NCBI GenBank assembly: GCA_019787685.1 | Contig: JAHNUO010000042.1 | Span: 1-64,000, forward strand | Origin: Chiua virens | Taxonomy: Eukaryota > Basidiomycota > Agaricomycetes > Boletales > Boletaceae | Length of the DNA stretch: 64,000 bases | Reading direction: 5' to 3' | Shown: one piece after another, positions 47,331-58,410 of the stretch | Position numbering within the stretch: the first letter of the stretch is position 1 | Layout of the letters: every line of letters starts with the position of its first letter | Made by a program: the position numbers and the translations under genes | Notes under the pieces: model-generated | What the model saw: the letters and a program-made list of their open reading frames with translations, nothing else | Told to the model about the DNA's origin: nothing | The model's database searches: none

Positions 47331-50004
47331 CACACATCATCCGCATCCGCGCCATTCCGCGCTCATCCGGCCACTTGGTTTTTCCTCTGCGCATTCTTTA
47401 TTTAATTTTTTTTTTGGTTCCCTCGACCGTCCGGACGTGCGACTTTTCTGAATCATCAAGTTAACAGGTGTATTTTTACGTTTCAACCCCAAGGAACTCC
47501 CCCAGCTGTAAACTGTAACATAATCTCCTTCCCATATCCTCATTGGCGAGCGTCAGGCCAGAGCCTGGCTCTGTGATTCATTCCCCTTCGTTCACGTTCA
47601 CCGACTCGAGCAACGATTGATACCACTTTTTTTGGCTGTTGTATATAGTTATACCTATCTAGTTACTGTAGAGGCATATTTTCCCCGCGCCACACTTGAC
47701 ATTTTGTTTTCATGCGTTTGGTTGTAAAGTAGGCGAAGCGAAATGGGAAGACTGCTTTTTAGAGCGAGTTATCCTGATACGTCCGCGTATAAACCGCACT
47801 GGAGCTCACACGAGGTGAGCGGGGTTCTCGCGGTTCGAAGCATGTATACGTAGGAATTCGAGGGAGACCACGCAATCTCTGAATCATAACATGCTGTATT
47901 ACGCGATCGAAAACGTTGCTCCCGCTCAGGTAGACGAATGTTAGCAGACAGCTCGAGAAGAGAGCAGGCGCGAGTAGGCACTTTGATTGCCTAGATCAAA
48001 GTTGTTGGGGTGCACGTGCGATGGAACGCTTCATTGAACTTGCAAATGGATAATTTCTATTTCCCCCCCTGAAACTGCCAACCCCAATCTGATATTGATG
48101 GTGGAAGAAGAAAAAAAAACGTCATGTACATGTGTCACATCAGAAATGTACCATCGCCGGCCGCCGGTGGAAATTAGCGGAATATATGGCCGAGGTGGTC
48201 ATTGATCCCGGTTCAGGCTGGGAGGTGAGACTACCCCGAGGGATTCAAACAATGTTTCCCCCTGCAACAGCTCGGTAGCTAACTTTCAACGCGAATGTCA
48301 GGCGATGGGATGCGGTACAATCGCTGGTTGTCGGGCCTCAGGAGGGTGCTCCAGCTAGTGAGGTATGACAGTGTTAGTGACTAATCATCGGTGGCCGGAG
48401 ACCGATTATTTTCAGCTCGGTGAGCGGTCACAGGCTCAAACCAAGAGAGAAAAAGAAATAAAAAGTGGGTCGGCGAATGTGCGGATATACGATCATGAAC
48501 CGAATTCACCAGAATAACAGTGAAGAACAGATGCACGAGTGAGACGACCACCAGAAGTTGCTAGGTCCCATGATCAGGCTACTGGACACTTCGCTCCGAT
48601 TGCACCTCGTGGCCTCCGAAGTTTATCGCGCCTCATGAAACTTTATGTAAAACGTTGCTGAGAGGCCTTCGCCGCTCTCCACGTGAGCTGTGTTATCGAT
48701 GGGCCCCATCGAGCAGTGGAGTCACGATAAAGATTAAAGACACCTGCCTGTGTTGGTACAAACCCGTCTCAATGCGGTGTTCGTTGGTGGCGCCGTTATT
48801 CAAGTGTTTCTTGCCAATGGGGTTAGCTCCTGTGCACTCACTCTGAGACTTTGTCCTGGGACCTGGATGTAGCAACCTTCAAGGAACCACGAAAATGTAA
48901 GTATCACGAAATACGAAACAATTCAGAGCCTCGCGACGGTTTGGTTGTTACAATCCAAGTAATTCTATGAATAATTTGCGACATGAAGCAATGAGCAATG
49001 GAACGAATGCGGTCTCAAAATAAAAATTACGGTTTCAATAATGACAGACTTTAGGTTTGGGGGAGGTGTGTCTTTCTTCCAGTCGTGTTATCTCCCTGGT
49101 GAGATTGAGCGTTCTATTGAAGGGACACAGTTGCGACTTGCAAGGCCGTCGGGTTGTTGTCATCGAGCGCATCTCCGACAATAGGATGAGACGGAGGGCG
49201 TGAAAATATTCGCCTGGGTGGTGACAGGCTCGGATTGTCAGTTAGCACTTGAGGTAGACGACGTTACATTGAGTCGGAAGCTGTCGTACTATGTACTTGT
49301 TCGTTTTACGATTATCCATCGGAGGTCCGTTCAAGTTTGTGAGACAAAACGATGATGATAGACATATGGAAGCACTGGTGAGCAGCTGAAACGTTTTGTC
49401 AGTCACATCATGATGGCAGATGGGACCTAGTGCCACAGGGGTGGCAGGTAACTTGGATCTATCCACGCCTGAGTAAACATGGTCCGATGGCTTCCAAATT
49501 GCCGTTGGGCGAGAAGCGGTATCACGATTGTAAGTTTTCAATCAAAAGTTTGATCACGGCTACTTTTCTTTGTTCCATCCTAGGTAATGTTTATTGCATC
49601 CTAGAAGACCTTCCTGGGGATATTGCAACCCTTTCAGCAAGCTTTTTTTTGGCATGATTTCGACATGCTAGCACTCCCCTGAAGTGCTGCCTGTTGTATA
49701 ACATTCAACTGTCTTTCAGGGGTAACACTGCCTCAGTTCCCAATGATACCCTTGGTCGACATAGAAGAAATGTAGATTTTAACTCCAGTACTGGAATGGA
49801 TTGATCAGTGGCATACACTTATCATCTACCATTGCTGTTTGGCCTAGAAATCTGCCTTTAAGTTGTGATTACAATTACTTCAGGCTTGGTATGGTCTCCA
49901 ACTACTAGTACATCCCAGTGGGGTGGTTTCCAAGACAACTCAACATACTATATTTCTACTGAAGTACATGCAAGCACATTGTAGGCCTTGTAAGAGTCAC
50001 TATT
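47331..50004. other. intergenic, nothing recognised
   Basis: 3' flank of HMG gene 2 (T-rich run near 47401-47415), then 2.3 kb with only short frames. Composition becomes AT-rich from about 49.6 kb, ahead of the minus-strand GTPase gene. Confidence 0.4.
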
Positions 50005-53000
50005 TCACTTAGTGACATTTATAGCTAATATAGTTTCAAAAGTTGTTCATCATGACCATAAGGGCAAATGACTTACAAATAAGATTTTTAGAAATCATGT
50101 ACAAAAGGAGCTCTGTCATTTTGTTTCCATCCTCAAGGTCATATTGAAGAATAAGCTCAGAGACTGCCTTTTTGACTTTGTGCATGGCTTCAGATGATTC
50201 ATAAAGCTGGGTTGCTGCCATGATTGGGTCTTGAACACCTTGCTGGTGTAAAAAGAAAGAGTGTTCCAGGATAATGGCAATCTCTACAAATATTAATAGT
50301 GGCAGTTACTAAATTTCACATGCAGAAAACTAACCAATGCCTAAGTGAAGTGCTGTGTGCCATGCAGTACTGTTGTCCAAAGAAGACTAAATCATGGAAT
50401 AAAATATTGGACAGCCTGGCATTATGAAATTATTGTACTCACAATGGATGTGCATTCTCTTGCCAGTGTGTGTTGAACAGAAATAGAGGGCTTGTAATAT
50501 AATAAATTAATTGAAAAAAATTAGGTTATGAGACTAAAATGGTTGAACATACACTAGAAGCCTGCAATATCTATGATGTTGATGTTATTATTTGCATTGC
50601 AACAATTCAACACATTACAAACCTGCTATAAAACAGAAGTCAAATAAAGTGAAAATAAAAGTGAAAATACTCATACCTGCTAATGAATTGAAATAAATAG
50701 GGGATTGATGTATTTGAAAATTAAAGTGCACATAAACACTCACATCCTATAGAATGTTAAAATAATCAATGGCATGGAATGGAGTGGGATACATACAAGC
50801 TACGATAAACATTATAAAGGATGTCATGACAAGTAGCACAACTTAGCATCCTTCTAGAAGCCCATTCACAATCAGAGCACTTACTTTCTATGAATGGCAG
50901 GACAGGGGCAAGGACAGAGAGGCATGGATCAGCATCCTTCTGGAAGCCCATTCACAATCAAAGCACTTACTTCCTATGAATGACAGGACAGGGGCATGGA
51001 CAGAGGGGCGGGCATGGATCAGCATCCTTCTGGAAGCCCATTCACAATCAGAGCACTTACTTCCTATGAATGGCAGGACAGGGGCAAGGACAGAGGGGCA
51101 TGGATGAGCATCCTTCTGGAAGCCCATTCACAATCAGAGCACTTACAAACTATGAATGGCAGGACAAGGGCAAGGACAGAGGAGCATGGATCACCATCCT
51201 TCTAGAAGCCCATTCACAATCAGAGCACTTACCACCTATGAATGGCAGGACAGGGACAAGGACAGAGAGGCATAGGTCAGCATCCTTCTGGAAGCCCATT
51301 CACAGTCAGAGCACTTACTTTCTATGAATGGCAGGACAGGGGCAAGGACAGAGGGGCATGGATCACCATCCTTCTAGAAGCCCATCCACAATCAGAGCAC
51401 TTACACACTATGAATGGAAGGACAGGAACAAGGACAGAGGGGCATGGATCAGCATTCTTCTAGAAGCCCATTCACATTCAGAGCACCTACAACCTATGAA
51501 TGACAGGACAGGGGCAAGGACAGAGGGGCATGGATCAGTATCCTTCTGGAAGCCCATTCACAATCAGAGCACTTACTGCCTATGAATGGCAGGACAGGGG
51601 CATGGACAGAGGGGCATGGATTAGCATCCTTCTAGAAGCCCATTCACAATCAAAGTACTTACTCGCTATGAATGGCAGGACAGGGGCATGGACAGAGGGG
51701 CATGGATCAGCATCCTTCTAGAAGGCCATTCACAATCAGAACACTTACTGCCTATGAATGGCAGGACAGGGGCAAGGACAGAGGTGCATAGATCAACATT
51801 CTTCTGGAAGCCCATTCACAATCAGAGCACTTACTTCCTATGAATGGCAGGACAGGGGCAATGACACAGAGGCATGGATTAGCATCCTTCTGGAAGCCCA
51901 TTCACAATCAGAGCACTTACTTTCTATGAATGGCAGGACAAGGGCATGGACAGAGGGGCATGGATCAGCATCCTTCTAGAAGCCTATTCACAATCAGAGC
52001 ACTTACTTCCTATGAATGACAGGACAGGGGCAAGGACAGAGGGGCATGGATTAGCATCCTTCTGGAAGCCCATTCACAATCAAAGCACTTACTTTCTATG
52101 AATGACAGGACAGGGGCAAGGACAGAGGGGCATGGATCAGCATCCTTCTGGAAGCCCATTCACAATCAGAGCACTTACAAACTATGAATGGCAGGACAGG
52201 GGCAAGGACAGAGAGGCATGGATCAGCATCCTTCTGGAAGGCCATTCACAATCAGAGCACTTACTTTCTATGAATGGCAGGATAGGGGCATGGACAGGGG
52301 GGCATGGATCAGCATCCTTCTAGAAGGCCATTCACAATCAGAGCACTTACTTTCTATGAATGGAAGGACAGGGGCAAGGACAGAGAGGCATGGATCAGCA
52401 TCCTTCTGGAAGCCCATTCACAATCAGAGCACTTACTCCCTATGAATGGCAGGACAGGGGCAAGGACAGAGGGGCATGGATCAGCATCCTTCTGGAAGCC
52501 CATTCACAATCAGAGCACTTACATACTATGAATGGCAGGACAGGGGCAAGAACAGAGGGGCATGGATCAGCATCCTTCTGGAAGCCCATTCACAATCAGA
52601 GCACTTACTCCCTATGAATGGCAGGACAGGGGCAAGGACAGAGGGGCATGGATCAGCATCCTTCTGGAAGCCCATTCACAATCAGAGCACTTACTTTCTA
52701 TGAATGGCAGGACAGGGGCAAGGACAGAGGGGCATGGATCAGCATCCTTCTGGAAGCCCATTCACAATCAGAGCACTTACTTTCTATGAATGGCAGGACA
52801 GGGGCAAGGACAGAGGGGCATGGATCAGCATCCTTCTGGAAGCCCATTCACAATCAGAGCACTTACTTTCTATGAATGGCAGGACAGGGGCAAGGACAGA
52901 GGGGCATGGATCAGCATCCTTCTGGAAGCCCATTCACAATCAGAGCACTTACTTTCTATGAATGGCAGGACAGGGGCAAGGACAGAGGGGCATGGATCAG

Positions 53001-54902
53001 CATCCTTCTGGAAGCCCATTCACAATCAGAGCACTTACTTGCTATGAATGGCAGGACAGGGGCAAGGACAGAGGGGCATGGATCAGCATCCTTCTGGAAG
53101 CCCATTCACAATCAGAGCACTTACATACTATGAATGGCAGGACAGGGGCAAGGACAGAGGGGCATGGATCAGCATCCTTCTGGAAGCCCATTCACAATCA
53201 GAGCACTTACTTGCTATGAATGGCAGGACAGGGGCATGGATAAGCATCTTTCTGGAAACTCATTTTGCAATCATGAGAATGTCTTACCTTTCATGAATAG
53301 GACAAGCAGTTCTTTTATCATAGATCTCATTTGCACTACATAGAAACTCACACACCTCAACATGTGGAAACCATGACCCAATTGCTTTCACCAATATCTG
53401 CTGTGCAGAATCTGCCAGTGGTTGCTTACTCTCATGTATATCCTGAATAAGAGGTATCAGGACCCTATTAATAAATTAATAAATGTACCCATAGTCCATA
53501 AAATCCATATAAATTACCTTCTAAAAGCAAACTCAATGCAAAGCATCATGTTGGTGTGTTGTGTAGTCACAAGCAGCATCTGCAATGCTTCTTCATCTAA
53601 GGCCCCCACAGTTCTTTTCAAGAGAAGTTTACACCCCTCATTTGACTTGTGCAGTTCTTTGTATATTTAAATCAGTTTGACCATAAGAGACATGTATACA
53701 TACATACCTCTCAACTCCACATATGCATTTGGTGGATACATCATCTTTTGCACACTCTCCCATGCAGGATTCACTTTCAGCATTCTCTCAGCATTCTGCC
53801 ATCCAATCACAATCCTTTCATCTCGGGAAAGCTTTTCTTCCTCAGGTCCCAAGGCTGCCATGCCTCGTATCAGAAGTGCATCACATTTTGTGAATACAAG
53901 TATCACTGGCACTGCAAATAGTATGAGAAAAAAAGACATCATACATGAGGAGAACTTACCACTCCCAGTGTCACATTCACTGAAAAACCTTTCCTCTGCA
54001 GCCAAGACAGACCGGTGGTACTGGTCCATTGGAATACAGTACCTATTCAGTGACATGTCATTGTTAGTGTGGCATAAATGCTGCTATCTCTCATTACCAG
54101 ATAACATGGATTCGCTTCTTGAGGTGTGTGGTTTTTGCACGTTCAGAGACAAACTCCTTCATCTGTTCAAATTCTTCTATACTTCCAGCTTCAAAGCCCT
54201 GCGAGTCATGAAAAATAAAATTTGGGTTGCTTCGAAAGACCAATTCGTTCTTGATATGATGCATTCCACACTTGAGACATGTTAGAAAAATGTTACTGGC
54301 AAGGACTTCGCAGTAACCATTTGACTCACGTCTCGGGATTCCTGGATCTGTGCTAGATCAACCTGATGGCAGACTATCAACACACCCGCCATCATAGACA
54401 TCTCATCCAAGCATACCTCATTCCCATCTCCATCATGGATCTCTGGATCTTCCACAGAGTTGCATATTTGCTTAAGTATCGTAGTCTTCCCAGCGTTCGC
54501 CCGGCCAATGATAAGAATTCTGAAGCGCCCGAATTTCTCTCTGATACCATCCATCTGCATAACAGGTTCTACGTATGATTCTTCAGGGGATTCAGCGGAA
54601 GTTCCTGCGAGAGGTTCTGTGGGTGGCTCTGCAAGAGACTCTGTGAAAGGTTCTGCGAGAGGTTCCGCGGATGATTCTTCAGGGAATTCGGCGGAGGTTC
54701 CTGCGAGAGGCTCTGCGAGAGACCCAGTGAAACGTTCTGCGAGAGGTTCCGCAGATGCTTCTTCAAGGAATTCGACGGAAGTTCCTGCGAGAGGTTCTGC
54801 GAGAGGTTCTGTGGGTGGCTCTGCGAGAGATTCTGCGGAAGGTCTTGTGGGAGCCTTGGAGCGAAAGCACGGGAAACAAGCGCGAGTTATGAACCTTTTC
54901 AT
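50005..54902 (-). CDS. P-loop GTPase with an array of 3-nt exons
   Basis: A 44-exon minus-strand model. Large exons in transcript order: 54902-54417, 54362-54330, 54270-54098, 54042-53960, 53911-53708, 53656-53518, 53464-53288. Then 28 exons of 3 nt (53213-50885), four more of 3 nt (50799-50797, 50746-50744, 50679-50677, 50625-50623), and 50561-50555, 50490-50443, 50386-50335, 50283-50077, 50024-50005. Exons total 1725 nt: 574 residues with no internal stop. The N-terminus (22-113) is a degenerate AEPLAEP-type repeat. The G domain has G1 GRANAGKT (133-140), a D-x-x-G-like DSQG (195-198) and G4 TKCD (266-269), as in basidiomycete G-domain proteins, so GTP binding is likely. Residues 432-464, from the 3-nt exons, include 13 lysines; the helical tail contains AATQLYESSEAMHKVKK. 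Role unknown. Confidence 0.75.
50800..53287 (-). repeat. tandem array of near-identical introns separated by 3-nt exons
   Basis: Between 50885 and 53213 lie 27 head-to-tail units of 86 bp (one of 90). Read on the minus strand, each is a complete intron: donor GTAAGT (GTAGGT once, after the triplet at 51491), a CTGAT/CTAAT-like branch site, a pyrimidine-rich tract, and acceptor CATTCATAG. Then come three variable bases and the next donor. Triplets in transcript order with plus-strand position: 53211 CAA; 53125 TAT; 53039 CAA; 52953, 52867, 52781, 52695 all AAA; 52609 GGA; 52523 TAT; 52437 GGA; 52351 AAA; 52265 AAA; 52179 TTT; 52093 AAA; 52007 GAA; 51921 AAA; 51835 GAA; 51749 GCA; 51663 CGA; 51577 GCA; 51491 GTT; 51405 TGT; 51319 AAA; 51233 GTG; 51147 TTT; 51061 GAA; 50971 GAA; 50885 AAA. 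Flanking introns 53214-53287 and 50800-50884 are partial relatives. Confidence 0.9.
54564..54839 (-). repeat. coding minisatellite, AEPLAEP-type repeat
   Basis: Inside the first exon of the GTPase gene. Degenerate 15-bp-based repeats encode runs such as AEPLAEP and larger blocks with AGTSAEFPEES. The larger block recurs about three times. It likely forms a flexible acidic linker before the G domain and is a candidate for length variation between strains. Confidence 0.7.
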
Positions 54903-55899
54903 TGTACTTGGTTGCTGCTCGCTCGGTGTTGACTACGAGAAAGATTCTAAGGGAGCCAGTGTCAACAACCCACAACATCATTCAGCCACTTCGTTCCGAC
55001 GTCCTAGCCTATACTAAGACTTTGGCAACACCAGTACCGTCCGTGTCCGTCATGCAAATGAAGTCCCTCTAACGCTGAAACCGCACCTCCATCACCTCAC
55101 CTCTCGAGAGCCGTACTGGTGATCAACCACCTCGACCCGTGGCACCTTGACATATCCATTGTGTAACACTCAGACTCTACCACCGCACCCAGTCACCAAC
55201 GGCAGCCGTCCGCTCCGCACTCCAGCCACTACGTGCCCGTCCAATGGCTGTAGATCCATCGACACACTAATCTTGATCACCGCCGACCGACTCGCGTACT
55301 GGTTCTGTTATCGGGATCAGCGCGTACATCATCGCAAGGACACTGAGCAGTGCGATGACCGTGTGTCGATGAGAGGTCCGTACCGCCTGTGGGATCAGTA
55401 TGACCGCTGGGGCGGTGATGGGACGGTGATGGTCCAGTCAGTAGTTTGGGACGTGGATGAACGATAGGCCGCGTATGAGAAATAGTCACGCCTCGCTCTG
55501 TCACCGAGATAAAATTGGTCCAATTCCGAAGCCTTGTTCGTCCTCGGGCAACAGCACGTATTGTGAGCTAGCCGTCACGAATGCGCATCAGCACCAAACT
55601 TGTTCTCCAAACAACGTTGAAGAGACCTACCGGAGGATGGGTACTCCCGTCAATGTTCTCCTGAATGCATTGCACCAAATCGGCAACCACGTGAATCTAA
55701 ACTTCAAGACGTCTTTGATCATACCCTTGTATGACTCATCCGCTCGCGGCGCTTCGTGTCGATGTGCTTATGTGCTCGAAAGAACGACGAGAATACACCA
55801 ATCCCGTACCACCTCGCAAGCATCTCGGAGTCCGAGTTACCAACGAGGATTCAGAAGACATGTTAGAAATGCCAGCTGTAGCACAGAAAACGTTCATCC
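54903..55899. other. spacer between the GTPase gene and the GH31 remnant
   Basis: Promoter side of the minus-strand GTPase gene. Short plus-strand frames at 55147-55467 and 55457-55993 show no recognisable domain. Confidence 0.35.
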
Positions 55900-57790
55900 T
55901 GCAAATACCACTCCAGCGAGCCCATTAAAAGAACCATTTTCACTCTTCGTCCCACGTGTTCCCATGTGCCCAGGTTGTCGCCAGCCCACATAGCCGCGAA
56001 GTTTCGGATACCGGTATAGTAGGCACACGTGAACACAAGGGGGCGTTTGGGAGAGTCCGAACGGTGATAGACGACGTAGGCTTGATTGGCCTGATAAGAC
56101 GAGTGCAGCAGTGAGTAAAATCCAGAGGACGGATGGGGACACTTACATAAAGCATGCCTTCAATGTTATGCACATCTCGGTGCACCCATCTACCATAGCA
56201 CTTCAAGGTATTCCTTGGTATCAAGATCTCGGGACCGTTGATCACCGAAGGCTGCAGTGAAAGACCTTGAGCTCTAAATCGGAAAGAAAAAGTTGGAAAG
56301 GCGACAAACCACATTCGTGTTGTTCCAGATACCCACGTTCTCTGAACTCTGCGTCTATGCTCATGGGTCATCGGTACTCTTGGTCTTAGATGATTTGATC
56401 CACAAATCCCAGTTATTTGGGTTGAAAAAGTCGATCCATGAGGGATATTCGATCAGCCCTATTTAAGACACGCATATCGGTTGTCGCGACGCGTCAGAGC
56501 GAAGGCACCACTTACCCCGTATTCACCTTCACCCAACTTGGGATTCATAAGCACACCGAGATCAGACGCCATCAGGATAGTCGGACTCGCCTTTGAGATG
56601 GGGTTCGATGATAATGACCCTCTGTCCGTGTCTTATTGAGACCCATCAACACTCCGAACATTAAACCGCACCTTTCGCTGCTTGCCCTCGACGTCTGCAA
56701 GCATCTCGACCGAGTCGGGGAACGCTTTCTCGTCCCACATAAAGTACTGTGTCCACCGGAATACTCGATATCGAGCCAAAAGACGTCCATGTTCGCTTCA
56801 TTGAACCGCTTCGATACACCCCGCATATCGACTGTTGACATAATCCAGTGACATTGGTGATACGTGATAGAGTACAACGGGGAGGTGTGGGTGTCACCAT
56901 AAGGCACGCGTAGAGAAAAGACACAGAGAGGGTCTGGACCAGGAGAATGAACACGTCAAGAATGTCAGCTTCATCGATCCAGTGTGCCTCCGTGTCGTTT
57001 TGTCTTCCGATGTTGATCTACATATTGTTGCCGATCACCGGCATTGAACACGGCGACGGGAGAATCTCCGAGGTATTTGACCCGTCAGAGTTGTACAGTT
57101 GATAAGGGTCCGAGTAAGCAATGTCCGGACCAGTCGTGGAGGGTGAGTAGTGGACTCAGGAATGCCGTAGATATGGATACGGGGGTTGCTAGGAAGGGTG
57201 ATGTCGAGCGAGCGAGATTCAGGACCTAGAAGCGACCATGTCAGTCGTGATGAGAGACTTATAATGTACCTACTCTTGGGGTTCGAATCTGTCCAAGTCA
57301 ACCACGTCTCTTCCCACCAAGCGTCCTGTTACTCGCCCTCAAACCAGGCCGTGGAATTGACTTGCAACGGGAGCGGTTCGCCTTCGGCACCTTCAATCTG
57401 CTGGCGCTGCGCGTCTGCTTCCGTTCCAAAATGTTCCGCTCTTCGTCATCACTATGGAGAACGACCTGAGAGAGTTGTCAGTCTAAGTACACTGCGGGGT
57501 CATATTGTGTGCAGGTCTCGCCTTTTCTGACGAGCCATTGGACGTGGTGTGATTTGCTTAGGGTAGAATGGCGATTGAGAGCGCAAGAAGCTGAGTCTGA
57601 CATATCGTCGTATCTCTTCTTCCCACGGTGACTTCGTGCCTTCCTTTGGCAAGCCGGACCGACTTACTCTTTGTGCAACTCGACATCAAATGCTCCCCTC
57701 TTCTTGCGTACCACAAGCGACCTATTTCCCATCCAGATTGTCACTAACATCTCACGGCCCTCCACGCTGTAAAGTTTGAGGCGCCAAGGA
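55900..57790 (-). pseudogene. GH31 glucosidase II alpha-like pseudogene
   Basis: Minus-strand fragments follow the order of an ER glucosidase II alpha subunit (trims glucose from N-glycans): an N-terminal strand region (57768-57670), IHIYGIPESTT (about 57160), TDPYQLYNSD (about 57100), YHQCHW and MDVFWLDIEYSGGH (56860-56750), MWDEKAFPDSVEML, then IIIEPHLKG, SDLGVLMNPKLGEGEYG, and PSVINGPEI...HRDVHNIEG (56260-56160). Decay is clear: a 1-nt loss after SGGH near 56750, another frame break near 56590, and the nucleophile motif normally WNDMNEPS reads WNNTNVPS, so the catalytic Asp is gone. The C-terminal third and the start are missing. Family identity is firm; non-function nearly certain. Confidence 0.82.
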
Positions 57791-58410
57791 GAAAGGGACT
57801 CAGTTTACGCCGACATGCAAAGTTGCTCTATGACCACGTTTCCTTCGCCTCGTGTCTTTTCGCGCTTTTTCTTAATAGCAGATTTCAAGATTCAGAGTTC
57901 ACCGAGCCCCTTTTATTCGCAATCACAGGGCATGTCGCTTTTGGCGCAGAACTTGGTTTACGATTCATGTACTTATTCATGTGTACACTGGGACCTTACG
58001 CTTCATCAAACGAATTCACCTCGTTGGGAAAGACGACGTGAACACTGCGGTGTGTCTTCGCGCTTTTCATGTCATCTCGTCTTTTGTGTGGAAGCCAAGC
58101 CAATTCAGATGTTCGTGTAGATACCGAGACAATACCAGAAACACACAAAGAATCAAAAGAGCACCGACGCAAGAGATCTCGGAGGCGAACAAAATGACAA
58201 GCTGTGTATTTTTCAATGCATCTAACACGAGCGTTGGGAGTAAATTCCTCTCTCTCTTCAGCTCGATCCAGCCCCAAAATCTGGCGTGCACAGGCAAAAC
58301 AAAGTTGCGCTCGGCCAGGAACTAGGAGACACGAGACTGGCGAACGAAAGCGGAATCACCTTCGCCGTCGAGATCTGAAGGTTCGGACAAGACGACAACG
58401 TTGGCGACCG
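57791..58410. other. spacer between two decayed genes
   Basis: Divergent spacer between the minus-strand GH31 remnant and the plus-strand fucosyltransferase-like remnant. No coding signal beyond chance frames. Confidence 0.35.

Noticed and set aside
50885..53213. CRISPR-like array
   Set aside because: Repeats are 83 bp with only 3-nt variable parts, not 25-40 bp repeats with unique spacers, and the host is eukaryotic with no cas genes.
50885..53213. Simple minisatellite inside one long intron
   Set aside because: Not fully excluded, but it does not predict perfect splice sites in every unit, variation centred on the AG/GT gap, or the absence of stops in the exact phase needed.
50888..53343. 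Many overlapping 70-85 codon plus-strand ORFs (MAGQGQGQRG...) in the 86-bp array
   Set aside because: The unit is not a multiple of three, so frames shift each unit and the ORFs are by-products of the repeat. The minus-strand intron reading explains every conserved part.
57250..57290. tRNA-like GGTTCGAATC motif
   Set aside because: No acceptor stem or anticodon arm can be folded around it; it lies in the GH31 remnant.
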